A DNA stretch of 64,000 nucleotides, from assembly GCA_011037195.1 (NCBI GenBank), contig JAAEAF010000088.1:186001-250000 (forward strand). Reading direction: 5' to 3'. The translations under genes were made by a program, and so were the position numbers. Under the pieces are notes generated by a model. That model saw nothing but the letters and a program-made list of their open reading frames with translations. It made no database searches and had not been told where the DNA came from. This document shows positions 46,461 to 57,115 of the stretch, piece after piece (within the stretch, counting starts at the first letter, position 1; every line of letters starts with the position of its first letter). The stretch comes from Triatoma infestans. Taxonomy: Eukaryota > Arthropoda > Insecta > Hemiptera > Reduviidae.

Positions 46461-47530
46461 TATAGGCATGAAACTATATATTGGACAAATACTTTTTCAG
46501 AGAAAAAAGCGTAATGTTAAAGTTTCCCTAGTATCAATTTTCCCTTTAAAAAAAAAAAAAAAGGAATTATCAACACTAACAAGTTTTGGATTTATTTCCA
46601 TGTATCGTAACAATATGCAAAGGTTAAAGCAAATCTTTGGAATCTTTGTTTTCAGGAAAATCACTTGTATGTTTGACATCTGGAGGATTTTAATAAAATC
46701 CTATTTTATTTTTCAATCGTATGTGTAAGTTTCGTTTTTTGAGTTGTGCACTTCATACACAAACACACACTTCACAAATTGTTAATGTACATGAATATAC
46801 ATACCCATTAGTATGAAGAAATAAAAAGACACTCCACTTCAAATTACATGCAGTAACAATTTCAACTGAAAAATATTCTTCAAACTAGAATTTTTTTTTT
46901 TATATTTTTTTTTTATTGTATGGTTGTTGGTTTTATTTGAATAAGCTTTAGCTGAATTTCATCACACAAAATGGCATCCTCGTCTGTTAGCTAACAACAA
47001 AACTTAAGGGCATTCAAGTCTAGATAAATTGGTCAAAAAAACTGGAAGAATCTATAACTGTAAATTCGCATTTTCGGTTAACCGATTTTCTTTCAAGAAA
47101 GGAAGAGGGTGCTAGTGCACTGCACTCCCAAGCAGAAATTAAGGGGTTCACTTTAGCTGTGCTGCCCTTACAGTTTTCTACTACCCGGTCTGTACAGCTC
47201 ACTGTCTGGTGATTAACATTGTCTGTAACAAGAGAATACTGGCAGTGCACTGAGAAGCACCACCATTTTATGTATATTATCCACAATCTACAAAACAAGA
47301 TCCAACAGGTAAATGTGCTCAGTAATCTTAAACTGACTTGAGGAAGAAACGCTTCCTTTGACAGGAGGTCTTTTTGGCCAATGGTGTTACAAAGATCTGG
47401 GAGGATTCCTAGATACAGCTAGGGAGAATTTAGTGGTGTTACTAAAATTTGAAGCTGAAGAAGTGTTTATTAAATTGTTTTACATTTGATTTTATTCCAA
47501 CATTATAAAGCTAATATTTCTAGTTTGTCT
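46461..47530. other. Spacer with HINE-like crumbs
   Basis: TTTCGTTTTTTGAGTTGTGC and CATACACAAACACACAC (about 46731-46769) and CGCATTTTCGGTTAACCGAT (about 47068) are isolated fragments of the HINE-like family on the minus strand. No gene is recognised; the 92-aa ORF at 47020-47298 is not supported. Confidence 0.4.
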
Positions 47531-47581
47531 GAACTCTAAAATTAGTTTTTGGTGTTCGTTACGACCGTTGTATTCAATGTT

Positions 47582-48160
47582 GAAAATGGATTTTGAGGTT
47601 CGGTCAAACAAAAGAACTCTTTTTTAAATTTCTACCGACGTTTCGGCAGATTTATTGCCTTCTTCAGGGTAAAAATTTTTAGTGAGAATTCCAGTAGTAA
47701 TTAATAATCTAGTATAAATAACCTGTGACATATCATCACCAAGTGTTGAAATAAGCGCTTGTAACATTGCAATTTTAAAGAAATTTGTTTTAATTAAATT
47801 GCACTAATTGGAGTAAGATAGAGTGATGTGAGTATTTCACACCGGATGCTGCGCCTGTAAGATGTGGCGGAACTAGATACACGGCAACCCAAATTTGTAC
47901 CCAACATTGTACTAAAACAATTGAAATGTACGTCCTCTTTTCTAAATTCAGAAAGGTAATAAATAAGTAATCAAACCAGCGTTTATTTAAACAAATAAAT
48001 TAAAAAAATACACTTGGTGATGATATGTCACAGGTTATACTAGATTATTAATTACTACTGGAATTCTCACTAAAAATTTTTACCCTGAAGAAGGCAATAA
48101 ACGTCGGTAGAAATTTAAAAAAGAGTTCTTTTGTTTGACCGAATTTCAAAATCCATTTTC
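47582..48160. mobile_element. Foldback element (family A) with captured loop and hammerhead-like core
   Basis: Left arm 47582-47746 and right arm 48010-48160 are inverse copies (GAAAATGGATTTTGAGGTTC ... CCAAGTGT against ACACTTGG ... TCAAAATCCATTTTC). The loop 47747-48009 is a copy of 44511-44769. A 12-bp direct repeat TCTAAAATTAGT flanks the structure (47535-47546 and 48159-48170); 35 bp on the left lie between the direct repeat and the arm. Minus-strand reading of the left arm (about 47625-47680) gives UUUUUACC, CUGAAGA, a GGCA...UGCC hairpin, GAAACGUC and GGUAGAAA. The right arm lacks eight to nine bases of the hairpin and GAAA. No ORF. Confidence 0.88.
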
Positions 48161-48170
48161 TAAAATTAGT

Positions 48171-48849
48171 GTCCAGTTTTTAAGAAATCTCCGTAAAATG
48201 AAGCATCCCAATTTTTTTTTAAAACATGGAAATTAAGTAAAAAAAAAAAAAAAAAAGAAAGAAAAGAGCTACAGAAAGTTAATGAAAAGATAAATAAGAA
48301 ATATTTCAACATATATAAAGAACTAACACTTTATATCTATAGAGAAACCAATAATTATGAATGAAGTAGTATTAGCGTTTGATTTCTAGTTAAAAGGTTG
48401 TTCCAATACATATTCAATAGATTCTTTTGGAATGTGAATATTTTAGATCACTTTGCTCCTTTTCTCTGGAGTACTGTACAGATATTATATAAGGAACTTG
48501 CTGATTGGCATGTTCTGTATTTATATACAGAACATGTATATACATAAGTCTGTAGAAGGACGAAACAATCGCTTGACCGAGAAATTTTAATCCAAGGACA
48601 GCTTTAAAGAGCAGTAAAACCTGATCAATTAAATGTATTAAACAAAACGCATGCGCTGTAAATTTTTACACAAGAAGAATCTAAATGTTATTTTACCCGG
48701 ATTGGAGGACTAATCAAAGGTCTACCGGAAATTAAAAATAAATAAATAATAAACCATACAGTTGTATACATGTTAGGCGTGAATTGAAAAAATTAAATAA
48801 AATTTCAAATTTATTTAGAAATTACACAATAGTTTTGGAAAATTAAAAA
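48171..48849. other. AT-rich spacer with a short perfect palindrome
   Basis: An A-run at 48239-48256 and the palindrome CATGTTCTGTAT-TTAT-ATACAGAACATG (48511-48538). Otherwise nothing. Confidence 0.5.
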
Positions 48850-49165
48850 AATTTAATGTGAAACACTCTCACTCACACTCACACTGTTATAATGGAGAAA
48901 TTCACTTCAAATTGGGAACCCCTTATTATTATGCAGGAGTTTAGATTTGGAGCTGTAAATTATATTTGTGACTGAGATCTACAGAATAGAGAAGAAATCT
49001 CGTGAAATAAATATATTCATAGAAACACTATACAAATAAAAATATACAAATGTGTTATTAGTGTACCATGTTTAATGAAAAATCATTGAAATTATATTCG
49101 AGAAAGTCAGCAAGATCGTTTTTTGCAACTTGCACTTATCGTGAATCGACATTTTTTAACACTTT
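48850..49165 (-). repeat. HINE-like element, 3' fragment
   Basis: AATGTGAAACACTCTCAC, CACTCACACTGTTATAATGG, ATTAGTGTACCATGTTTAAT, GAAAAATCATTG and ATATTCGAGAAAGTCAGC are recognisable; the hairpin is expanded by CTCACA repeats. Confidence 0.5.
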
Positions 49166-52100
49166 TAAGAGTTAGGTAATAGAAATGTATCATAGTACTC
49201 AGTGCAATGTATTGATAATAAATAAGTTAGTGTGATGTTTGACAACATCATACCAAAAAAAAAGTTCTCATTGATATATTTCAAAATTTGAGCGAGTGAT
49301 CAAGGCACTGAAATGAGAGGAGACATTGCCATTTAATAGCTAATCATTTTGATCTTGAATAATTATTTAAGCTTATTCGTTTAGGATAAAAATTTAAAAG
49401 TGACTCCATTCACAATAAAATGAAAAATCTTAAATAAAACATTAAATTGAAAAAATTCATTAGCAGTAATTTTTTTGTTAAGCTTAGCTTCTAAAATAAT
49501 TTCAAGTTTGGAAGAGAATCAAGGACCACATTAAAATAATAATAATAATAATAATTATTATTACAGCCTAGATCAGAGATGAAATTGAGAAAATTAAAAA
49601 TAAATTACCAACCAAAAGTATTATATTACTCATAAAGTGTAACGATAAAATAATATCAGTAATAAAAATCTGTGAGCTATTTAGGTATGTATGAGTAATC
49701 GAAACTATGATAATTGGTAATAAATATCCAAACTGAAGCAGATGCAAATTGCGGGAAAGAATGATAAAATTTAGAATTGCCTTTATTTTCGTTTTGTTGA
49801 TGTAAAAAAATTAAATAAAAAGAATTAGAAAAAGTTTTTTATTTTTTAACACAGGTCTAGGCCTAGAAATCTGGTCACCATCACATGTGTCTCTAAGAGA
49901 GAGAGAGAGAGAGTATGGGCTTGAAAAACTACTATTTTTTTTTGCAAAACATGTAGGTAATGACGCTTGGAATGATATGTCCTAAAAAATATCTGTGAGA
50001 ACAATATCCAAGAAATTGATGCATTAGGTGTTTCAGGAAACAAAGCGTGATGATGAGTTGAAATCAAGTTAGACGGCGGACCTTTGAGGAGAAGATGGAA
50101 TGTTGGTGACTAAACCAGGAGGATGCGTTATATACAAAAAACTGTGGGAGTAAGTTGCAGAATCAAGCGATCTTTGTTGAGGAAAACTTAAATGATAATG
50201 TTCAAGATAAACTCGATTGTAGATGAGATTTTTTTAAAAAAAAGGAAGAGAATTCCAAAATACTTCACTAAAACAATATATTAAAAACTTTCATATAAGA
50301 AAAATATAATACATAAACAAGAGGATAATATGTCAATGATTATTGTAGAAAACCTTGAATTTAAAAAAGTTCATAAGAATGTGCATATGAGAAGAAAAAT
50401 TTTTAATCTTATTTTTGTGGGATATTCCCCATCCATGTCCTCAGATTACATTGAGCTTTCCAACTAAACAGAAAACAAATACGTCAGATAAGGAAGGACA
50501 ACTTGTTATTGTTACAAGATGTGTCATTAGTTTTTTTTTTCTGAAAAATATTTAAAATTTGCATGAAAATATAATCAAAAGGATAAGCCCCACATAAAAC
50601 CTAATTTAAAAAACTTTAATGAACGAATTAGCACCGTCTAACTTAGGCACAATTATAAATCAATAGATTGTATTCAAGTATTGAATGTTCATTTTGGCCC
50701 TTGCCCAATAATTTGTTGAATATTCTTTAAAGAAAGTTAACTCAAAGAAAAAATAAAAATGTAGGGAACGAACAAAGAAAAAAGTGGAGAAAGCCGCTGT
50801 GGATGTGCTGCAGCACGACCTGACCGCCTGAACCAAACCCTATTGCATCAATCACTTCTATTATATACAAAAAATAATAAACAAGGTTTACATTAAAAAG
50901 TAAATACAATTAAAAACCAAATATCATTACGTTAACAAAAAAAAAAAAAACTGTAAAAAGAATTTTAAAAAAATAAAATTAAATGCCATTTTTCAACTCA
51001 CGACTTAGCTAAGAAAGAATTCGTTCATTGACTGGCTGTAGGCCATTTAGTATTTAAAGCCTTTATATGGGTGTGGTGATTTCCGCTATACTTGTATTTA
51101 ACATCTGACCCTGATAGGCCGAAAAATAATAATAAAAATTCTAATTGGAAGAATTATTCCTTCAGTTTGTTTAAATAAACAATTACATTTGCAAAGCGTG
51201 ACATGTTGATTTCGCGTAACATTAGTGGTAGAAATGATTACAATTCAAGGTAAATTACAGTAAAAACATAAAACTTTTAACTTCTAATTGAAAATTTAAA
51301 TATTAGAACCAACTTTTCTTCAAAAACAAATACTTTATTTTCAACAAAATTAAGATTAAAAAAAAAAATATTTTTCACTTGATTTCCAAATACCACTTCA
51401 TTTTTTTTATTTTAATTACTAGGTGTGAGAGAAAGTAAAAATGTATGCATATTATTTCTAAGAACACTGCATAAAGTTTTTTTATTTTCTTTATTACTTT
51501 GAACACCTATGTTTGTGATTTGTCATTGGACAAATCAAGGTAATTTGCCAGATGTGAATGCAACTAGAGCCCAATGTAATGCCCTTCTCAGTTAAAGCAA
51601 TATGAAAAAACTGTGCTGTTCAATTGAATTTTATAATTTATAAAAATATTAATAAAAAAAAATATAAAACAAAGTAATTTTTTTTATTATTATTATTATA
51701 AACAAAAAAATCATTAAACAATTTAATTTTTCCCAAAATGAATAAATTAGATAAATTCATGTAAAATGAAATAATTAGATAATTTAATAAATAGTAATTG
51801 TTTACAAATGAACTGATGATGCCTCAGCACAATTTTTTTCTTTTGAAAATTGTTTATGAAGAAAACTTTTTTAGGAATAAAAATTTCTGAAAATAATAAT
51901 ACAATTTTGTTGTTATATATGTTTAAACTTTGAAATAGAAGGAATTTATTCAATTCAAAAACAAAAAATTTTAAATAAAAGAAATACAAATAAACGAAAT
52001 AATTTGCAATTAGGAAATTTTTAACAAATCTACTTTCACCATGCACTAAAACTTTAACCGTTATTCTAAATGTAATTTTAACCTGATTTGTAATTTAAAA

Positions 52101-52290
52101 GTTTAAACATGTTTTAAAGATTGTTAACTACATGGTACATTCTTTATTTTTTATTTATTTTTGTTTACCACACTGATATTAATTATTCCAAAATAATACT
52201 AATAACAACAATTATTTTTATTTATTTAAAAAAAAAAATCTGTTAGTTTTTGTTTTTTTGGAATTATTTAAAAATTAATTAAAAAAAAAG
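49166..52290. other. AT-rich spacer
   Basis: Contains TAA microsatellite (49535-49552), (GA)n at about 49897-49913 and many A/T runs. Apart from the short frame at 50770 nothing is supported. If the candidate exon at 52.3 kb is real, this would be intron. Confidence 0.4.
50770..50826 (+). other. Possible short terminal exon, unproven
   Basis: A GC-richer island in which the frame RTKKKVEKAAVDVLQHDLTA runs to TGA (50824-50826) with codon-like composition, followed by AATAATAAA at 50873. Upstream, TAA closes the frame and the only AG acceptor (ATGTAG) lacks a pyrimidine tract. I do not recognise the peptide. Confidence 0.2.
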
Positions 52291-52302
52291 TTATGCACTC
52301 AC

Positions 52303-52373
52303 TTGCATAGTATGCTCCAGAAGCAGCCAAAACTGCTACCGTTGGCAACAAGACGAGAATATGATACTGTCAT
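52303..52373 (-). CDS. Candidate first coding exon of a minus-strand gene
   Basis: ATG (52373-52371) opens MTVSYSRLVANGSSFGCFW... and the exon ends at a good donor, GCAA|GTGAGT (donor 52302-52297). In the ATG frame the exon ends in phase 2. The neighbouring frame reads HILVLLPTVAVLAASGAYYA, which looks like a signal peptide, and would end in phase 1, but has TGA instead of a start; one extra base between the ATG and CAT would explain this. Either the true start is different, there is an indel in this sequence, or the peptide is fortuitous. The next exon was not found. Confidence 0.4.
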
Positions 52374-52480
52374 TATTATTTTATTTTGATTTTTTTTTTG
52401 GAACACTACACGCACTTCAACAGTAAATATTGTTAATTCGCACTGCCAACTCTTCACTGAGACACTGAATAACAGATCGT
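52374..52480 (-). promoter_or_regulatory. Possible 5' UTR and initiator region
   Basis: Minus strand upstream of the candidate exon: two TCAGT motifs (52464-52468 and 52456-52460), the arthropod initiator consensus, about 85-95 bases before the ATG, and a locally higher GC content up to about 52590. No TATA box is evident at the expected distance. Confidence 0.3.
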
Positions 52481-52590
52481 ACTAGTCATACCAACCAGAC
52501 AGCGCGCACAGGTGTCAGAGGTAGGTAACTGTGCAGTGGAGTGGGTAAGTAAAAACTCAACGACGACCTCTAGCGGCCTGTAGATTTAGT

Positions 52591-53100
52591 ATTATCCAAT
52601 CAAAATTTACTATTAAAAAAAAAAAATAAGAATAATAATCTGGTTATATCAATAAAAATTGTGCTATTATTTTTTTCATTATTATTAGTTTTTTTTTTTT
52701 GGTAATATGATTTTAATTATTGAAGTTTTAATATTTTAATACTTGAATAATGTATTAAAGGTCCATATAGTAGCAGCAATCGTGCGGAAAACATTCAAAA
52801 GTAACAGAATTATATTAAAGCTAGATGTTCCAAATAATAATTACATGTCCATACAAAATATTTAATAACCACTTAGAGCTACGATTAGTTATGCTATGCT
52901 TAATTACTTCACGCTTAGCAATGAGGACGAACGATCTGAATGAATAACTTTTATTGATATTATTTCTTATTTGATAAAAAGTAGAAGAATAAACAATACC
53001 CAGTCACAAATATATACCTGATGCCGTAATTGCTATTACAGTTAAAAATAGGAACTACCAGTTTGAAAAGAAACAAAACTTTTTTTTGGTTACAAACATA
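52591..53100. other. AT-rich spacer
   Basis: Nothing recognisable. Confidence 0.45.
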
Positions 53101-53106
53101 ACATCC

Positions 53107-54075
53107 TCAAGAACAATTAAAAAAACAAACAAAATATTCAAAATTATCACCTGTAGCCTTAATGCACGCTTTAAGTCTTCTTGGCCAATCATTGATCGAA
53201 TCACGCAGTATTTCTACTGAAAAATTGCGAGCTGTCCTCACTAAAGACTCTTTTAAGCTGTTCAGACTGGAATGTCTGTGACGAACCATTCACTCAAGAT
53301 GTGACCATATACTGTAATCCAGGGAATTGATGTCTGGCTTTGTGAGAGCCAACCTACAGCTCACTAATAAACTCAGAAACATTCAATCTAGCCACTATTG
53401 GGTGGCCTTCGCATTATGAGTAGATGCTGAATCTTACTCATACATCTAATGATTATTTGAAAAAAGGCTTTGATTTAGAGGTTTTACATCGAGTTCTAAC
53501 ATGGCCTCTTGGTCTTTCTTCGCACTAGTTCTAACACCTTTTTTCACATTAATGGATTTCTATTGGTCCCTGCTTTCAGGCTCCACTGAACTAAACAAAA
53601 TTTGGATGATGCCCTCTTTCAGTTCTACGAATTACTTCCTGTGGTGTTCTAGAACTGTGTGCATATACCCCATCATTATTGGCGGGGGTCAATGAAGACA
53701 GTATGCATAACGCTACAATAGAACTTTAGATCTGGCCTGTCAGATTTATTTTAGAGCAGTGTCTGACATATGATTCTCATATAAGTATCCATTTCCAGAT
53801 TGTTTTAATCAGTTCAGCTAAGATAGATCTTTCTGAGATGCCTATCTCGCGCTAACATGATTTTTTTGTTCCAAAAGGGAGGGTTTCTTCTGATCTGGGA
53901 TAACATAGATTTAATCGCGTTTTCTTAAGATTAGTATCCGGGCGCCCGGAATGGGAACAGTGCTGAAAGAGATGGTACGATAGACAAATACACGGCTAAT
54001 ACCCAGAGTTTTGAAGGTTTCAAAAATCTGAGAAACTGAATTTTCCATCTTGCGAATAACTATTACTGATTTTCT
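53107..54075 (-). pseudogene. mariner-type transposase remnant (2), near full length
   Basis: Minus strand from about 54055: MENSVSQIFETFKTLGISRV, FVYRTISLF (helix-turn-helix as in mariner), IRRNPPFWNKKIMLARDRHL (second DNA-binding helix region), then a poorly preserved middle, SASTHNAKATQ (about 53420, around the second catalytic D, here lost), KPDINSLDYSIWSHLE (about 53340-53295, the PDLNPLDY.vW motif with the third catalytic D kept) and HSSLNSLKESLVRTARNF, INDWPRRLKACIKATGDNFE at the C-terminus. Many stops and frameshifts. It is a different lineage from the 13.8-kb remnant (PDLNPLDY rather than PDLAPSDF). Confidence 0.85.
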
Positions 54076-54860
54076 TTGTTATCACACTACATGTTAATTG
54101 AAAGGAATAAAAAATTCATACTGACTAGGATTTAAACCTTTACTAATAAGATATAAAGTGCAACTAAGTAGATAACGATATATACAATATAACTTCTGTA
54201 ATCCTTGGATTATTAAAAAATGCCTTCAAGCATTAAAAATCAGGAAATCCTGAGTTCTGGTTGAAGATGCCTGAGGCCATAAAGCCAGATCCTCTATGAC
54301 ATCCTTGGGTATCAGTGTTTCTTCATAAAAACAGTCGGCTGAACACACACTATGTATGTGTGAAGGCCGAAATTTGGTAATGAGATAGAGTTTGCCAAAG
54401 GATTACTAAACACAAGTAGTTGCACTAATATATCAGCTGCCTCTATATGTAATGCTTGAATGTTGGGATGTCTGGATAAATGTTGTTAGACAGGCATACC
54501 CGCAGGAATGTCAAGCTACTGGTCCACCACACTCTACACCATCCAGACTTCCCTGGCTCACATGTCCTCGGCTTCTTTCTCTCGATTAATACTCATATGT
54601 TTACCTGCCATTATGACAAATATTAATACATTTCAACAAAATATGGTTGCATTAAATTTGAACTATTTGCCAGTTTTATCGACTTCTATTACTGCAATTA
54701 ATTAAGCAAATGTACTTAGAGTAACAGTTATTCAAGCTTCTTTTGCATTTCATAATTATATAAATTTTGAGTTTTTAATTATTTTATTTTAACAATCTCC
54801 TAACATCCAATCAAAAATCTTTCCAGTATTGCAAGTAGAATATTGATAAATCCTATGTGC
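54076..54860. other. Unexplained spacer
   Basis: Less AT-rich than most spacers. It may hold a decayed retroelement on the minus strand, but no motif could be placed with confidence. Confidence 0.3.
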
Positions 54861-54862
54861 AA

Positions 54863-55595
54863 CAGCCCATGAACATCCGGCCTGCCAGAGGCGGTTTTAA
54901 TGCGGGGCTTGTGGTAAGCTCACCGCGATTCCCTCGCCGTTTGTTCTGACTCCGCTACCTAGGTGCGTTACAAAGTACAGCTCCCCCCTTTTTTTTACGA
55001 TGCTGGGTTAACACCGACTTTGCTGTGATGGATGCCAGAAACATATTTTATTTGAAAAATATTATTTCAAGAATATTCTAACATTCGCTGGCAAAAAAAG
55101 GGTACACCCAGGTAGAAGACTACACTTACAGAAAGAGTTCAAAGGACCTGGTTGGCTTTGTCTTTTAGAGTTCATGAACCTTGTTAGCATTGTCTACCCC
55201 TTCTTCTAACAGGGGAAGATTTGAACGAACAATTAGAAGGCATTCTTTCAAGACAGTTCTGTTGTAGACATTCAAGCAGAGCACTTGTTTTTCGCTCTCT
55301 TAGCATCAGTGCTGTTCCACAATATATTAATAAGTTTATACATTCCTTGTAAATAACTTGTTGTTATTATTTTAATAGAATATATTTATTGTTAGCAGTG
55401 GTGACTACTTTCTTATTTCTGATACTTCTCTCTCTTAAAGCTTACATACATACACACAAGCCTTTTACAAAACCACTCACGCCACAAGCTACTACAACAC
55501 ACCAATAACATTTCATTGCCCTCACGGGAGTCGAACCCTGAATTCTCGCAACAAAGGCGAGTGCGCTAGCCACTAGACTAACGTGTGATGCCTAG
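54863..55595 (-). mobile_element. SINE family B, copy split by about 0.48 kb
   Basis: The body occupies 54863-55026 (complement of CAAAGTCGGTGTTAACCC ... GTGGTAAGC ... GCCAGGCCGG) and the tRNA-like head 55516-55590 (complement of GTCTAGTGGCTAGCGCACTC, GCCTTTGTTGCGAGAATTC, GGGTTCGACTCCCGTGAGGG, with a good B box). The break falls exactly between CCCGTGAGGG and CAAAGTCGG. The 55030-55515 interval is unrelated AT-rich sequence with no obvious terminal repeats. Insertion into one SINE is the simplest reading; two truncated SINEs are possible. Confidence 0.75.
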
Positions 55596-56227
55596 AATAT
55601 TCGATATCAACATAAATCGGGTTAATACTATTCATGGGTTGTTAATACTGTTTTAACTTCGAAATAAGGTTTTTACTATTACATTCTAAAACCAGAATTG
55701 TGAATTACTTAAGTTTGTCTATTCTGAAACAAAATGATTACAAACTAATTAATACGATTAATACAATAATAATACGATAGGTGAATAAATGTGAATTTTT
55801 TATTATGGATGAACTTTTTGAAATAATTCGTACATCGATGATTTTATCCGTCGGGTTCTCAGACTTAACAAAGCATACTAATTCGGATAAAATCATTGAT
55901 GTTATCCAGCAACAGATTCTAATTTTCTGATAAACTACAAAAAAAGGGGCATTCACTTGTTTACAAGATAGCTATTTTTTAGATAATATTACATGGCTGG
56001 AAGTTTAGATTGAAATTAGGTCACAAAATTCTGCATAGATAAGATGAGATTTTAGATCATTATTGAGCTTTGATTGTATTAATTGGAGTAGCCTGTATGT
56101 ATGTTCATTTATCGATGAAGCAAAATTGTAAGGATCCAAAGTTTGGGATGGGTTAAAATTTGCTAATGTACGAAATTTCATTAATTTAATGCTTATGTAT
56201 AGATTAGTGTACTACTGTATCGTCCTT
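55596..56227. other. AT-rich spacer with 19-bp inverted repeat
   Basis: ACATCGATGATTTTATCCG (55832-55850) and CGGATAAAATCATTGATGT (55883-55901) form a hairpin with one mismatch and a loop of about 32 bases. No gene is recognised. Confidence 0.55.
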
Positions 56228-56462
56228 ACAGGTTCGTCTAGTGGCTAGCGCACTCGCCTTTCGTGCGAGAATTCAGGGTTCGATTCCCGTGAGGGCAAAG
56301 TCGGTGTTGACCCAACATCGTGATGAAAAGTGGGAAGCTACAGTTAGTAGAGCCTTAGGTAGCGAACGCCGGAACTAAACGGTGTGGGAACTGTGGCGTG
56401 CTTACCACACGCCACCCAATTCAAGTCGCCGTCTGGCAAGCCTTGGCCCTCCATGGGTTTTT
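56228..56462 (+). mobile_element. tRNA-derived SINE (family B), best copy
   Basis: The head GGTTCGTCTAGTGGCTAGCG, CACTCGCCTTTCGTGCGAG and GGGTTCGATTCCCG contains A- and B-box-like sequences and a CTTTCGT anticodon loop (TTC, as in tRNA-Glu). The body has CAAAGTCGGTGTTGACCC, GTGGGAAGCTACAGTTAG, GCCGGAACTAAACGGTGTGG and CTGGCAAGCCTTGGCCCTCC. It ends at GGGTTTTTGTAATTTATAAT without a long A tail. Confidence 0.9.
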
Positions 56463-57023
56463 GTAATTTATAATATAATCGTATCTCATCATTCGCATAC
56501 CTTAGACTTCGAAGTTGAGGAGGTAGGACATCCAAATTTATTAATAAAGAAAACATATTTTTCCCTCCTCAATATTTCCTTTTTTCCATCCCCTCTACCT
56601 ACACTCTGTCAAAATAAAATGGCCAAGTCTCTTTCTCTCAACTAGATGGCCATGTCATCGCTTTTTTGCTCTGCCCTTTCGCTTTAATAAATAAACAATT
56701 TTGACCATAAAAACTGCGGAAACTCGCTGAATGAGACGAACAAAAGAAAAAATAACTATAAACAATTCTGCGCATTTTTGAAGCGGTGTCTGTTCTGAAG
56801 AGCTGTTCTCGCGATTGCAGTTAAAATGTTTCCATATCCGAAAATTAGGCGACAATATTTTCAGAACATGTATTTCAAGAATTTAGTTTCTTTTATTAGA
56901 GTTTTAATCTTTCAAGAGTAATTAATTTATTAAAGTTTTTATTGCGTGAAAAGAAGAGAAGAATATTTTCCAAATGGCCGGAGATGCAAAGTGGAAATTC
57001 AGAAGCGTTGAATTTGTGCGAAT
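56463..57023. other. AT-rich spacer
   Basis: No recognisable gene or element. Confidence 0.45.
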
Positions 57024-57115
57024 TATATATATAAATATATATATATAATATATATATCAGGTTATATATATATAGATATATATATATATATCTATATAAT
57101 TATATATATAATTGT
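57024..57115. repeat. AT dinucleotide microsatellite
   Basis: Runs of ATATATAT interrupted by AAAT, CAGGTT and CTAT spacers, about 90 bp, able to fold on itself. Confidence 0.9.

Noticed and set aside
48511..48538. Perfect 28-bp palindrome as a microRNA hairpin
   Set aside because: Too short (12-bp stem) for a miRNA precursor and no extended pairing around it.
53501..53695. Plus-strand 64-aa ORF
   Set aside because: Antisense to the mariner remnant at 53107-54075.
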